Positions 50,772 through 61,216 of a DNA stretch of 63,154 nt are shown here, piece after piece. The stretch comes from Candidatus Methanovorans sp. (GTDB lineage Archaea > Halobacteriota > Methanosarcinia > Methanosarcinales > Methanosarcinaceae). The stretch lies in the NCBI GenBank assembly GCA_020793565.1, contig DQIP01000235.1:1-63154 (forward strand), given 5' to 3'. Each line of letters starts with the position of its first letter. The stretch's first letter is position 1. A model generated the notes under the pieces. The model searched no databases, was not told where the DNA came from, and saw nothing but the letters and a program-made list of their open reading frames with translations. The position numbers and the translations under genes are program-made.

Positions 50772-51998
50772 CTAATTAATAGCTTCTGACCAGATAATTA
50801 TTGTTCCCATCATTTCACCAGAACCGACAAATTCTGCAGGAACATGCAATTGTAGATCCAATGAAGCGAAATTATCCTTCGGGATTATGGTTTTGTATTC
50901 ACCCCATAATGTATCATCTATCTGAAGTCCTGTTGTGTATAATCCACTTGTGTCTTCTACACTCACACTTATCATCAGGTCTTTTGATCCGAGATTCTGA
51001 ATTACAGCAATTTCAACATCACTCACATCATCCGGATCGAGTTCACCAAAGTCAAAGTATGATGGGTTCATATTGAACTGTATCTGGGGCCTTATTTTCG
51101 TGCGCATGGTAGCTGTATTGCTCTCACGAATTTCCAGTAACGTTAAAGCTGTCGAATAAGTATTTCCTACAAAAGCTGTGCTTCCATCAGTATAGTTCTC
51201 TCCATGTGAGAAATCACCATTATATTCCCCGTCCCAGTAATCGCCTGCTGATCCTGCAGTTATCAACCAGTCACAGTCGTCATTTAGTGGCAGTACTGCC
51301 CTGCCATTTTCATCGCATATTGCACTTACTTTTGTATCCCTATCTTTTGTACCTGTTATCATTACGGTACCATTTGGCAGTGCTTTCCCGTCAAATAAGA
51401 CCATGAATTCAAAATCACCGGTCCCTATTGTTGATACATCATCAACGGGAATGATCTCAAATTTCTGTCCAAAAGCATTGTCGTTTCCGTAGAAATTACA
51501 ATTCGTGCTTACAAAGGTTTTCATATATTTGTATGGCTTGGCGAATCGCACTACATGCCAGTCATCTGCCCATTTTGATTTGTCAATTTCATCCCAGTTA
51601 ATTTCACCTTCGAAATAGCTGTAATTGGAATTAGAATTGACTCTTGACCCGGGGCCTGTATAGATCTTGTAAGAATATTCATCTACATGAGTCCCAAGAA
51701 TGGTATATAATCCGACTTGATCTGCTTCGAAATTGGAATACCAGTACATTTCATCTTCAGCTGTTTTGTCAAGAGTAATTCTTGAGCCATCAGGTTCGAC
51801 CAGTTCTGCTGATAAATCATATGGCGGTATACCTTCTTCAACAAAGTTATGTCCTTCAGTAATTCTTATCTCGACGTTCTCATCAAGATCAACGCACATA
51901 GCATCAATCTCCATCCAGGATCCATGAGCACTTGCCATTCCGGTTGTTCCCAACACTATACAAATCATAGCAAATACTATGATAATTTTATTTTCCAT
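50772..51998 (-). CDS. DUF4198-like secreted protein
   Basis: Signal peptide ending ASAHGSWMEIDA; EGHNFVEEG; DFEFMVLFDGKALPNGTVMITG. Confidence 0.65.
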   Translation of the reverse strand: MENKIIIVFAMICIVLGTTGMASAHGSWMEIDAMCVDLDENVEIRITEGHNFVEEGIPPYDLSAELVEPDGSRITLDKTAEDEMYWYSNFEADQVGLYTILGTHVDEYSYKIYTGPGSRVNSNSNYSYFEGEINWDEIDKSKWADDWHVVRFAKPYKYMKTFVSTNCNFYGNDNAFGQKFEIIPVDDVSTIGTGDFEFMVLFDGKALPNGTVMITGTKDRDTKVSAICDENGRAVLPLNDDCDWLITAGSAGDYWDGEYNGDFSHGENYTDGSTAFVGNTYSTALTLLEIRESNTATMRTKIRPQIQFNMNPSYFDFGELDPDDVSDVEIAVIQNLGSKDLMISVSVEDTSGLYTTGLQIDDTLWGEYKTIIPKDNFASLDLQLHVPAEFVGSGEMMGTIIIWSEAIN

Positions 51999-52492
51999 GC
52001 TCTATCATTCCTTTATTTTATTACATAAATCCTATTCATATGTACCTTGAAAACGTGCTGGCGTTAGCAAGGTGTTTTATCAACATTTGTAACACTAATG
52101 AATACATTAGTATTAAAAAGTAATATTACTGTATGACTTTGCTATATTTAATACTATTGTTTTCATCACGATCCAGTTCCACCATTTATGACACTACCGG
52201 TAAGACAAAAGATTTTTGATCGATGTCTCTCCTCCGCCCTTCTTTGCGATCAAGTGGCAGCGCGTCCTTCGATCTGCTTGTTGGCAGCATAGGAATATGT
52301 CACCGGTTCATTTGCCAGGATGGTGGCAAATGCAGACACGGCAGTAGTGGAGGTGCAGATTGGTGATTAGCGGGTGGATGTTGCCGAATGTGTGGTTGTA
52401 ACAGTTTGTCGAATGGAAGAATCGAAACCCCCTCCCGATGCATAACCCTGGTGCGCGAACTACTTATACAAAAATGAATAATACACATTCAC

Positions 52493-53320
52493 ATGATCGA
52501 ATTTACAAAACTCCATGGCAATGGTAACGATTTTATCGTGATAAACGAGTTCGGTAAAAATATCATCCCTGATGACAAAAAGGCGGATTTTGCGGTAAAG
52601 TACTGTAACCGGAGATTTGGCATTGGTGCTGACGGCGTTCTTTTCATATCAGGGTCAAACAAAGCAGATATGAAAATGCGTCTGTTCCAGCCGGATGCAT
52701 CGGAAGCCGAGATGTGCGGAAATGGGATTCGTTGCCTTGTCAAGTATGCTTTTGACAGCGGGCATATCAATGTGAGTACTGCCATGGTCGAGACACTTGC
52801 AGGTGTACTTCCTGCTGAAACGCGCAGGGATAACACGGGATTCTGGGTAAGGGTTAATATGGGGCCGCCTCTTACCACCCGTGCGGAAATTCCTGCAAAA
52901 GGTGATGCCTGTGATGAGTTTATTAATGTCGATATGTATGGGTACACTGTCTCTGCGATAAATACGGGTGTTCCGCATGCTGTGATCTTTGTTGACGACC
53001 TTGATCTTGATATTCTGGAGATTGCACCAAAGATAAGGTTTGACCCCATATTCCCAAATGGTGTGAATGTGAATTTCGTAAAGGTGGAGTCTGATAATAT
53101 GATCACTATCAGGACATATGAACGTGGGGTTGAGGATGAGACATTGAGTTGTGGCACTGGTTCAGTGGCGTGTGCATATCTTGCACACAAGTTAAAGAGC
53201 ATAGCTGATGAAATCCTGGTTCATACAAATGGTGGTGTTTTGAATATTTCCATATCGGATGATGTTACCTTCATGGAAGGACCTGCGGAAACGGTATTTA
53301 AGGGTACAATCCCTCGATAA
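52493..53320 (+). CDS. dapF: Diaminopimelate epimerase
   Basis: FTKLHGNGNDFIVI; EAEMCGNGIRC; ETLSCGTGSVA. Confidence 0.97.
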   Translation: MIEFTKLHGNGNDFIVINEFGKNIIPDDKKADFAVKYCNRRFGIGADGVLFISGSNKADMKMRLFQPDASEAEMCGNGIRCLVKYAFDSGHINVSTAMVETLAGVLPAETRRDNTGFWVRVNMGPPLTTRAEIPAKGDACDEFINVDMYGYTVSAINTGVPHAVIFVDDLDLDILEIAPKIRFDPIFPNGVNVNFVKVESDNMITIRTYERGVEDETLSCGTGSVACAYLAHKLKSIADEILVHTNGGVLNISISDDVTFMEGPAETVFKGTIPR

Positions 53321-53336
53321 ATATCATTGGTTATAA

Positions 53337-54990
53337 TGGCACAATTCCATAATCTAGTGATTTTCCACTTTTTACGCCAAACATACCCCCTTAATCAGCT
53401 AAATACTGTTTTCCAATCACTTATGATTTTCTAAAATTTGATCTTCAATACTCAAATATCTAAAAACCAATTTTTTTCAGCATGAAAACAAAAAAACTGC
53501 AGCCAATATGGCATCTAATTACATAAAAATAGATAGCTACGGCTCAACCCCTATAAAAAGTATCAATCCAAAGTATATCAACTAATTGCAAAAGGTCTGA
53601 ACAATCCGAAAAGTTCTAACAGTGTTGGTTTTATGCCTTCGAACATCCCCGCTCTTTTCATAGCAGCAAGTTTCATCTGATAAAGAATGCCTCTCTCGGT
53701 TCGGAATTGTTTTTTCCGGTGTGTTTTAAGACTCGTTGAATAAAAGTTCTCAATGGCGTTATTCGTAGCAGGAGCGCCCTCAAAATAGTGAAATGCTGTA
53801 ACATTCATCCAATGCTTTTTAATCATTTTCAATCGATACTGTATATTTTCATCAAACGAATCGATTTCATCCATCAGCTCAGTGAAATGTTCTTCAGCTT
53901 TTTCAAGACTGTTTATTTCAAGATTTTCTTTATTCCTTCTACGAGCAAGTTCTAATTCGTGTACATAGTTGTAGAAAACCTTTTTTGCGATTTTAATCCA
54001 TGATTTATAAGCATTTTCATCCTGAATGATTTCAAATTCTTCCAATTCGAGTTTGCGGAGCATTTCAATCTCTTTCTCACGATTGTAGAAAATATTCAAT
54101 AATCGGTATTTCAATAATTCCTGCGCAATGGATGTATGTCTCGGAAAATCATTGACGACAAGCTTGTTTAAATGAAACAAGCAATACTGATGTATTAAAT
54201 TATCTCCAAACACTTCTTTTAAGACTGGAGGATAACTTGAGTAAAAATCTGTTATGATGAATATAGGTTTTGATGTGTCTAAGTTCGCCACTAAAAATTG
54301 CTTTATTGTTTCAGGATCTTTCTTATCAAACAGTTCATCTGCTACTGGTCTTTTGGTATTAGCATCCAATAGTGTAAGGCGGTATTTTTGAGTGCGTCCT
54401 TTCTTTGGAAACTGTTCATCGTAGTGGACTATTAAAACATTCTCTAAAGGGGGAATTTCGGTGTTTTCCATAGCACGATTAAATTCCCTGAAAATTGTAC
54501 TTTTGGATTGTGGGAAAATAAGACGCATTAGCCTAGAAATCACATCATAGGCAACATGATTTAATCTAAGCATCTGATATAAATCTCCCAGCAAATCGAT
54601 AAACAAGGTTTTGAGTTGCTCCCAAACACTTCGATCTTCTTCGAGATTTTCATTACATGGTTTACAGATATATTTGCCGATTTTAATCCTGCCCATACCT
54701 TTTTTGGTGTAACGGTTGAAGCCATTGTGCACCATTTTACGAGCACATATAGGGCATTGAGGTGGGTTTTTCTTGCGAAAAATATCGTTTTCAGTATATT
54801 CATATTCATTGCCAAATTCACCAAAAATCTTCTGGAGAATCTGGGTTTCGGAAAAATTACCAAAAGTAGTGTTTATCATCACCATAAATGTCACAGATAC
54901 TATAACTACTTTTAAATTTATATAAATATGCATCCGATGTGATATTATTACTGTTTTTTTACTGTGTAACTGAATTATGGGACTGTGCCA
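53337..54990 (-). mobile_element. Insertion sequence with 451-aa DDE-type transposase (CDS 53578..54933)
   Basis: Transposase-like ORF with zinc-binding N-terminus and YDEQFPKKG/FIITDFYSSYP; imperfect 17-bp TIR TGGCACAATTCCATAAT / ATTATGGGACTGTGCCA. Confidence 0.75.
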
Positions 54991-55042
54991 CTAATCAGTA
55001 CCTATAATCAGTACATATATCAAGTATTATAACAATTATTTT

Positions 55043-56158
55043 GTGATGTCATCGTCATGTGAACAAATAATATCCGGAACAATAATTATTGGCACGGAAT
55101 TCGAACATGTTGAAGGTTATATCTGTGTAAGTAACGGAATAATTACAGAGATAGGCGAGGAATCATCAGATACGGGAACTATTATCGCACCGTGTTTTGT
55201 GAATTCCCACACCCATATAGGTGATTCAATATGCAAAGACCCTTCACTTGGTAAATATGATGGGGGCAGGCTAATACATGACCTTGATTCACTTGTTCGC
55301 CCACCGGATGGTCTCAAGCACCGGATTTTGCGCAGTACCCCTTACCATGCGCTTGTGGAAAGCATGAGGGGTACGATTTTGGATATGATCACAACCGGTA
55401 CGTGTGCATTTGCAGATTTCAGGGAAGGCGGGGTGGTAGGGGTGTTGGCATTAAAAGAAGCAATTGGCACTCTTGATATGGAAAACCTGATATTTGGAAG
55501 ACCTGACAGGCCTGATGCCCAAATCGAAGACGTACTTGGCGAAGTTAACAGGGTACTTAGGAATGCGGATGGTCTTGGTATCAGCGGGGTCAATGACATG
55601 GACTCCGGAATGATCCGTAAAATGGTCGAATATGTAAGAGGACAGAAACATTTGTTTGCTATTCATGCCGGCGAAAAGGATCGCACCGATATTGAAGAAG
55701 CACTGTCATTGGAACCAGATATGCTGATCCACATGACACATGCCAGCAAGAATGATATTTCGATGACTGCTGATACTGGTATTTCGGTTGTCATCTGCCC
55801 ACGCTCGAATTTCACGACAGGGGTTGGAATGTCACCACTATGCGATATGCTTGAAGCTGGAATCAAAGTTGGAGTCGGAACCGATAATGTTATGCTTAAT
55901 TCTACGAATATGTTTGCGGAGATGGAATTCTTATCAAAAGTATTTGGGCTTGATAATAGACAAGTATTTAAGATGTGCACGCTTTATGGAAGCCAAATAT
56001 TGGGATTGGATGGTCTTGGTTCTATTGAAAAGGGAAACAAGGCACATCTTATGATACTAAATGGTAATTCAAATAACCTTTCAAACATTCAGGACCCGCT
56101 AAATGGGATTGTGAGGCGGGCAAGACCGGATGATATTTTATCCATAATACGTGCATAA
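55043..56158 (+). CDS. Amidohydrolase (cytosine/adenosine deaminase-like)
   Basis: NSHTHIGDS; FAIHAGEKD; LIHMTHAS; GVGTDNVMLN. Confidence 0.9.
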   Translation: MMSSSCEQIISGTIIIGTEFEHVEGYICVSNGIITEIGEESSDTGTIIAPCFVNSHTHIGDSICKDPSLGKYDGGRLIHDLDSLVRPPDGLKHRILRSTPYHALVESMRGTILDMITTGTCAFADFREGGVVGVLALKEAIGTLDMENLIFGRPDRPDAQIEDVLGEVNRVLRNADGLGISGVNDMDSGMIRKMVEYVRGQKHLFAIHAGEKDRTDIEEALSLEPDMLIHMTHASKNDISMTADTGISVVICPRSNFTTGVGMSPLCDMLEAGIKVGVGTDNVMLNSTNMFAEMEFLSKVFGLDNRQVFKMCTLYGSQILGLDGLGSIEKGNKAHLMILNGNSNNLSNIQDPLNGIVRRARPDDILSIIRA

Positions 56159-56201
56159 TTTCTAATTTCAAATCTAAATTCCGGGTAATGGAGATGGAAA
56201 T

Positions 56202-56642
56202 ATGAGCAGTAAATTATACAGGAAAATTTTGATTGCAACTGATGGATCGGAACCAAACAAAAAAGCAGTTTTATACGGCATTGAACTTGCAAGATTGAGC
56301 GATGCAAAACTATATATTGTTTATGTGGTAGATACAGCGGCATTTGCTTCCATTCCTATGGATTCAGGGTGGGAAATAATGTATGAACTCCTGCAAAAAG
56401 AAGGTACTGAGGCAATACAACAGATAGTGGATGATGCAAAAGTATCAGGCATTGGGGTCGAGTCATCATTGCTTGAAGGCCATCCAAGTCAGGAGATCAT
56501 CGAATTTACACAGGATAATGATATTGACCTGATAGTATTGGGCACGCTTGGTAAGAGCGGACTGAATCGCTTCTTGCTTGGTAGTGTTGCAGAGAAGATC
56601 ACACGTAATTCCAGAATACCCGTACTCGTGGTACGAGGATAA
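56202..56642 (+). CDS. Universal stress protein
   Basis: [15 protein letters not shown]...[24 protein letters not shown]. Confidence 0.95.
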   Translation: MSSKLYRKILIATDGSEPNKKAVLYGIELARLSDAKLYIVYVVDTAAFASIPMDSGWEIMYELLQKEGTEAIQQIVDDAKVSGIGVESSLLEGHPSQEIIEFTQDNDIDLIVLGTLGKSGLNRFLLGSVAEKITRNSRIPVLVVRG

Positions 56643-56674
56643 GAAAGAAGTATGATTTATGAGGTTATAAAAAC

Positions 56675-57526
56675 ATGCCGAAAAACACAATCATTGACGA
56701 TATTATGGTCAGGAATGTCGCATGTGCAACCCTTCCCGGTTCAAGAGATGAAGTTCTCAAGATTTTAAAAGATAAGCACATTTCCGGAGTTCCGGTATTA
56801 AAAAATAACAAGGTAGTTGGGCTTGTAACCCGTACCAATTTACTTCGGAAACCTGAAGAGGAGCAACTTGCATTGCTTATGGCACGGGATCCGATAACAA
56901 TCGCATCCGATGCAGATATTACTGATGCGGCAAGGTTACTCATTGATAACAGGATACGAAGGTTGCCTGTGGTAGAGGATGATAAACTTGTAGGGCTTGT
57001 CACGATTGCAGATATAATCGGGTCAATGGCTGATTTGAATATCACAGAGCCAGTCGGACAATACCTGAACAATGGTGTTGTACCTGTCTGGAATGAAACG
57101 CCTCTCCCTGTTGTGGCAAGAGCTATGGAACTTGCACATGTCAAAGCTGCTCCGGTCCTTGATTCCAACTTGGAACTTGTAGGGATCATATCAGATCGCG
57201 ATATCATCAGTGCAAGTATCATTGAGGATACGGTGGAGATGTCTGATATGTCCGCAGGTGCTGATGATGATGCATGGACATGGGAATCCATGAGAGATAC
57301 AATGAGCATCTACTATAGTGTTTCAAGGATTAAAGTTCCAAATGTCATTGCAAAGGATGTAATGATAAAGAACCCGATCACCGCTTCATTAATTTCAGGG
57401 GTTAGTGACTGTGCACGCAAGATGAAACGCAATAAGATAGACCAGATGCCTGTTGTGAATGCAAACCATAAATTGATGGGAATTCTTCGGGACCGCGATC
57501 TTTTGAAGGCACTTATAAGATATTAA
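56675..57526 (+). CDS. Four-CBS-domain protein
   Basis: Repeated CBS motifs (SGVPVLKNNKVVGLVTRTNLL etc.). Confidence 0.92.
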   Translation: MPKNTIIDDIMVRNVACATLPGSRDEVLKILKDKHISGVPVLKNNKVVGLVTRTNLLRKPEEEQLALLMARDPITIASDADITDAARLLIDNRIRRLPVVEDDKLVGLVTIADIIGSMADLNITEPVGQYLNNGVVPVWNETPLPVVARAMELAHVKAAPVLDSNLELVGIISDRDIISASIIEDTVEMSDMSAGADDDAWTWESMRDTMSIYYSVSRIKVPNVIAKDVMIKNPITASLISGVSDCARKMKRNKIDQMPVVNANHKLMGILRDRDLLKALIRY

Positions 57527-57588
57527 AATGGTTTACCCAATGCGAAAATCTCCTTGTAAAATCCGGTGACTCACAAAAATAAACACAT

Positions 57589-57720
57589 CGAGAAAATCCT
57601 CCCTACGGTCGGATTAACTCGGACTACATAATTTTACAAATTATATACAACGAGAAAATCCTCCATGCGGTCGAATTAAATCGGACTACATAATTTTACA
57701 AATTATATACAACGAGAAAC
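57589..57720 (+). repeat. Dispersed ~62-bp palindromic element, copies G and H in direct tandem
   Basis: cgagaaaatcctccctacggtcggattaactcggactacataattttacaaattatatacaacgagaaaatcctccatgcggtcgaattaaatcggactacataattttacaaattatatacaacgagaaac; 62-bp period. Confidence 0.97.
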
Positions 57721-57760
57721 TTTGTAAAACATTATTTTGGCAGGATAATAAGTTAAACAG

Positions 57761-58462
57761 GTGAATAGTATGGAACGACCCTACACATTCATAAACTCAG
57801 CAATGTCTGCAGACGGTAAGATCTCGACAAAGGAACGCAAACAGGTCAGGATCTCGGGTAGTGTGGATTTTGACAGGATGGACGAACTTCGTGCAACTTC
57901 GGATGCTGTGATGGTTGGAATTGGTACTGTTCTTGCAGATGATCCAAGTTTAACCGTTAAGTCCGTGGAACGCAGGGCGAAGCGCAAGGACAGTGGGCAT
58001 GAGGAAAATCCGATCAGGATAATTGTTGATAGCCAGGCAAGAACACCAATTGATGCTGATATTTTCAAAAAAGGCAAGGGAACCCGGATTATTGCGGTAT
58101 CACAGTCTGCTCCGGTCGAGAGGGTTAATGCCCTGGGGAATACGGCTGTGGTGATCGTTGCTGGTGAGAACAAGGTGGACCTGTCTGAACTTGTTGTACG
58201 GTTAAAGATGATGGGTATCAACCGTTTGATGATCGAAGGCGGTGCAAGTTTGAATTTTGGTATGCTCTCAAGCGGTCTTGTGGATGAGATATATAGCTTT
58301 GTAGGTAATTTAATAATCGGCGGAACCTCGTCGCCTACACTTGTTGATGGGGTGGGTTTTGAAGAGAATGAAATCTGTGGATTGGAATTTGTATCATGCG
58401 ATAGAATGGATGACGGTGTACTTTTGAAGTGGCGCGTAAATGCGGCACAGGCATTTGATTAA
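57761..58462 (+). CDS. arfC: Archaeal 2,5-diamino-6-(ribosylamino)pyrimidinone 5'-phosphate reductase (RibD-C-like)
   Basis: RPYTFINSAMSADGKISTKERKQVRISG; LMIEGGASLNFGMLSSGLVDE. Confidence 0.92.
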   Translation: MNSMERPYTFINSAMSADGKISTKERKQVRISGSVDFDRMDELRATSDAVMVGIGTVLADDPSLTVKSVERRAKRKDSGHEENPIRIIVDSQARTPIDADIFKKGKGTRIIAVSQSAPVERVNALGNTAVVIVAGENKVDLSELVVRLKMMGINRLMIEGGASLNFGMLSSGLVDEIYSFVGNLIIGGTSSPTLVDGVGFEENEICGLEFVSCDRMDDGVLLKWRVNAAQAFD

Positions 58463-58487
58463 CTGTATTTGTTTAGATGGTTTCAAT

Positions 58488-58640
58488 AAAATGTAGATGC
58501 ACAGCCTATATACCAGATCCCGTGCAGTAATTCCGCCGCAGGCGGCGTATTTCGAGCATTATAATGAATATAACTCTATTGAATGGACCCTAACATTTTT
58601 AATAATATTGGTGTTAAAAAACGCTAAACAAATACGATTA
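58488..58640. repeat. Dispersed GC-hairpin element (copy 2)
   Basis: aaaatgtagatgcacagcc...ttccgccgcaggcggcgtatttc...ttttaataatattgg; see 10318-10490. Confidence 0.65.
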
Positions 58641-58827
58641 ACTTATTTGGTGAGGCGGCATACGCGCCATAAGGACTAATGGCCGGAGTGTTTGTTTAAA
58701 ACAACCCATGCGCCTGTTCTTTCGTGACCGGCTTCGTGGTAGCGTACAAAATATACCTTACCAAAAAAGCCTTTAAAAGGATAAATGAATATTTAGTATT
58801 ATAAGTGAATTGGTTATCGGTGAATCT

Positions 58828-59301
58828 ATGAGAAAATCCATTATTATAACAATCTTGATTGGAGCTGTTCTGGTGCTAAGTGGCTGCGCTGGTCAAGACA
58901 GTAGTGAAGCAAGCGGTGATAACCTTGCAACCCAGGTAACAGACATCCGGCAGATCAACGAAGCACTTCTGGATAAACCTGTATTGCTTAAGATCGGGGC
59001 AGAGTGGTGTCGGCCCTGTCTGGATCAGGGGGCCATAATTAATGCACTGGCAGGAGAATATGAAGGTAGGGCTGCGGTCATGTACATTGACACGGATGAA
59101 AGCCCGGAACTTTCAACTTTTTTCAGTGTATACTCCATACCAGATTCGTGTGTGATAGTTGGTGTTGAGAATGAGCAATATATCTACATGGCACGCGATG
59201 GCACTACAAGTACCCGGCGCGAGTATGCAAGATTTATTGGACTTACCGATAAACAGACGCTTGCAAATACACTTGATCATGCTATTGAACTGAATAAATG
59301 A
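58828..59301 (+). CDS. Thioredoxin-fold lipoprotein
   Basis: Signal with LSGC lipobox; WCRPC active site. Confidence 0.88.
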   Translation: MRKSIIITILIGAVLVLSGCAGQDSSEASGDNLATQVTDIRQINEALLDKPVLLKIGAEWCRPCLDQGAIINALAGEYEGRAAVMYIDTDESPELSTFFSVYSIPDSCVIVGVENEQYIYMARDGTTSTRREYARFIGLTDKQTLANTLDHAIELNK

Positions 59302-59485
59302 ATATTCAAAGTAACATGAAATTCACAATCAAATAAACTTACATGATGATAAACGGGATGAACAGAATTGACTGGATACAACGCAAAAATAAAATCCAGT
59401 ACATCCTGTAAATCCTGTCAAAAAACAAATGTGGAAATCAAGATACCGGACAATAATTTCGTAAAGCAGTAAAAAAGGCGATATA

Positions 59486-60136
59486 ATGGATCTCCCAACA
59501 ATAACCCCGGTTGCAGCATTTTTAGCAGGTATTCTCAGTGTTGCTTCACCATGTGTGTTACCGCTCATTCCTGCGATATTTGCATATTCTACTGAAAAAG
59601 GAAAGTTAAGGCCAATAGCTATTGTTCTGGGACTATCAATCTCCTTCACTTTAATGGGGATTGTTACATCGGCTTTTGGCTCAACGTTTAAGGCATACAT
59701 CGGGTATCTTAACATTCTCGCTGAGATCGTCATTATCGGGTTTGGTGTGGCAATGCTTTTTGAACTCAATGTATTCAATGCATTTGGGAGATTCTCGTCC
59801 CTGCGCATTAGCAATGAGGAGGGACTGCCTGGCGGGTTGCTTCTGGGGATGTCACTCGGTATTATATGGATCCCATGTGTAGGTCCCATACTCGGCACGA
59901 TCCTAACGATGGTGGCAGTGGCTGCTGATATTACTTATGGCGCGATGATGCTTTTCACCTATTCACTCGGGTTTGCTATTCCGATGCTTATAATTGCATA
60001 TTCGGGAAATCTATCATCTGCAAAACTTGGCAGCATTTCGAAATATAATGTGGTCATCAAGAGGACTGCGGGTGCTGTGTTGATAGCGGTGGGGCTTTGG
60101 ATGATCTATACGAACCATCTTGTGCGGATGTTATAA
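59486..60136 (+). CDS. ccdA: CcdA/DsbD-like transmembrane thiol transporter
   Basis: FLAGILSVASPCVLPLIPAI; GIIWIPCVGPILGTIL. Confidence 0.93.
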   Translation: MDLPTITPVAAFLAGILSVASPCVLPLIPAIFAYSTEKGKLRPIAIVLGLSISFTLMGIVTSAFGSTFKAYIGYLNILAEIVIIGFGVAMLFELNVFNAFGRFSSLRISNEEGLPGGLLLGMSLGIIWIPCVGPILGTILTMVAVAADITYGAMMLFTYSLGFAIPMLIIAYSGNLSSAKLGSISKYNVVIKRTAGAVLIAVGLWMIYTNHLVRML

Positions 60137-60355
60137 GGATTGTTCGGGAAGCAAGGTGTTTTTTTGCGGTTGAACGAAACATTTATTCAAGCGGTGTATG
60201 GTTAATACTTTCACAATGCTTGCCAAAAGGTAATATATAGTCATACATCTTTTATAAACGTCAGAAGCAATATTGTTCACATAATAAACGATATATATAA
60301 AATTTTAAAAATTAAAATTTTAAATAAATATATTAATAATAACAGAGAAGCAAAA

Positions 60356-61216
60356 ATGAAACTTCTAACGCACAAACAAAGAATCCTCTTAAAAGTCATA
60401 GAGGAACTTGCTGAAAAAGGCATTTCATCTAAATTTATGCTGGTGAAAAATCTGTTTTTACTTTATAAAGAGAATAATATGGGGCATCTAATTAAGTTTT
60501 ATAATTTTTATCCCTATAAATATGGCCCATTTTCTAATGAATGTTATGCTGATCTTAGTAAACTTGAACGTGCGGGGCTGGTAGTCGAGGAAAGAAAACA
60601 TCTAGTACTAACCGAAAAGGGAAAACAGGCGGCAAGTACGTCAAACCGCAAGGCGTTATATGTGGTGAAAAAAACAGCTAATAGGTTTAAGTCAGACCGC
60701 GAAATAAGGAAGTATGTTTATAGCCATTATCCCGAATACACAGTAAAAAGTGAAATTGCTCCTACTCCTGAGAAACGATATACTTCTGGGATATTTACCA
60801 TCGGTTATGAAGGCAAGGATATAGATTCTTTCCTTAATATTCTTATAAAAAACGAAATTGACGTAATTGTTGATGTTAGAAAAAATCCTTTTAGTATGAA
60901 ATTCAATTTCACAAAAAATAAATTGAAAAATTATCTTAAAAAAGTCGATATTCAATATGTTCATATTCCAGAGCTTGGGATTGAAGGGAAGTTAAGAGAT
61001 GATCTTTCAACAATGGAAGATTACCAAAACCTTTTCGAACAATACAAGGCCACGACTTTGAAAGAACGTTCAGATCAAATTGAACGTATTGTAAAATTAG
61101 GTGAAAAACACAGAGCATCATTGATGTGTTTTGAAGCTAGCAAAAACTTTTGTCATAGAGGTATTATTGCCGAAAATATAAAAATACAATATGATGTGGG
61201 GGTAACACACCTTTGA
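60356..61216 (+). CDS. YwgA/Panacea-like winged-helix domain fused to DUF488
   Basis: N-terminal FYPYKYGPFSNECYADLSKLERAGLV; C-terminal IFTIGYEGKDIDSFLNIL...IDVRKNPFSMKFNF...CFEASKNFCHRGIIAENI. Confidence 0.82.
   Translation: MKLLTHKQRILLKVIEELAEKGISSKFMLVKNLFLLYKENNMGHLIKFYNFYPYKYGPFSNECYADLSKLERAGLVVEERKHLVLTEKGKQAASTSNRKALYVVKKTANRFKSDREIRKYVYSHYPEYTVKSEIAPTPEKRYTSGIFTIGYEGKDIDSFLNILIKNEIDVIVDVRKNPFSMKFNFTKNKLKNYLKKVDIQYVHIPELGIEGKLRDDLSTMEDYQNLFEQYKATTLKERSDQIERIVKLGEKHRASLMCFEASKNFCHRGIIAENIKIQYDVGVTHL

Noticed and set aside
57589-57720. Possible CRISPR array
   Set aside because: Only two full 62-bp units with no unique spacers and solo copies elsewhere; dispersed palindromic element fits better.
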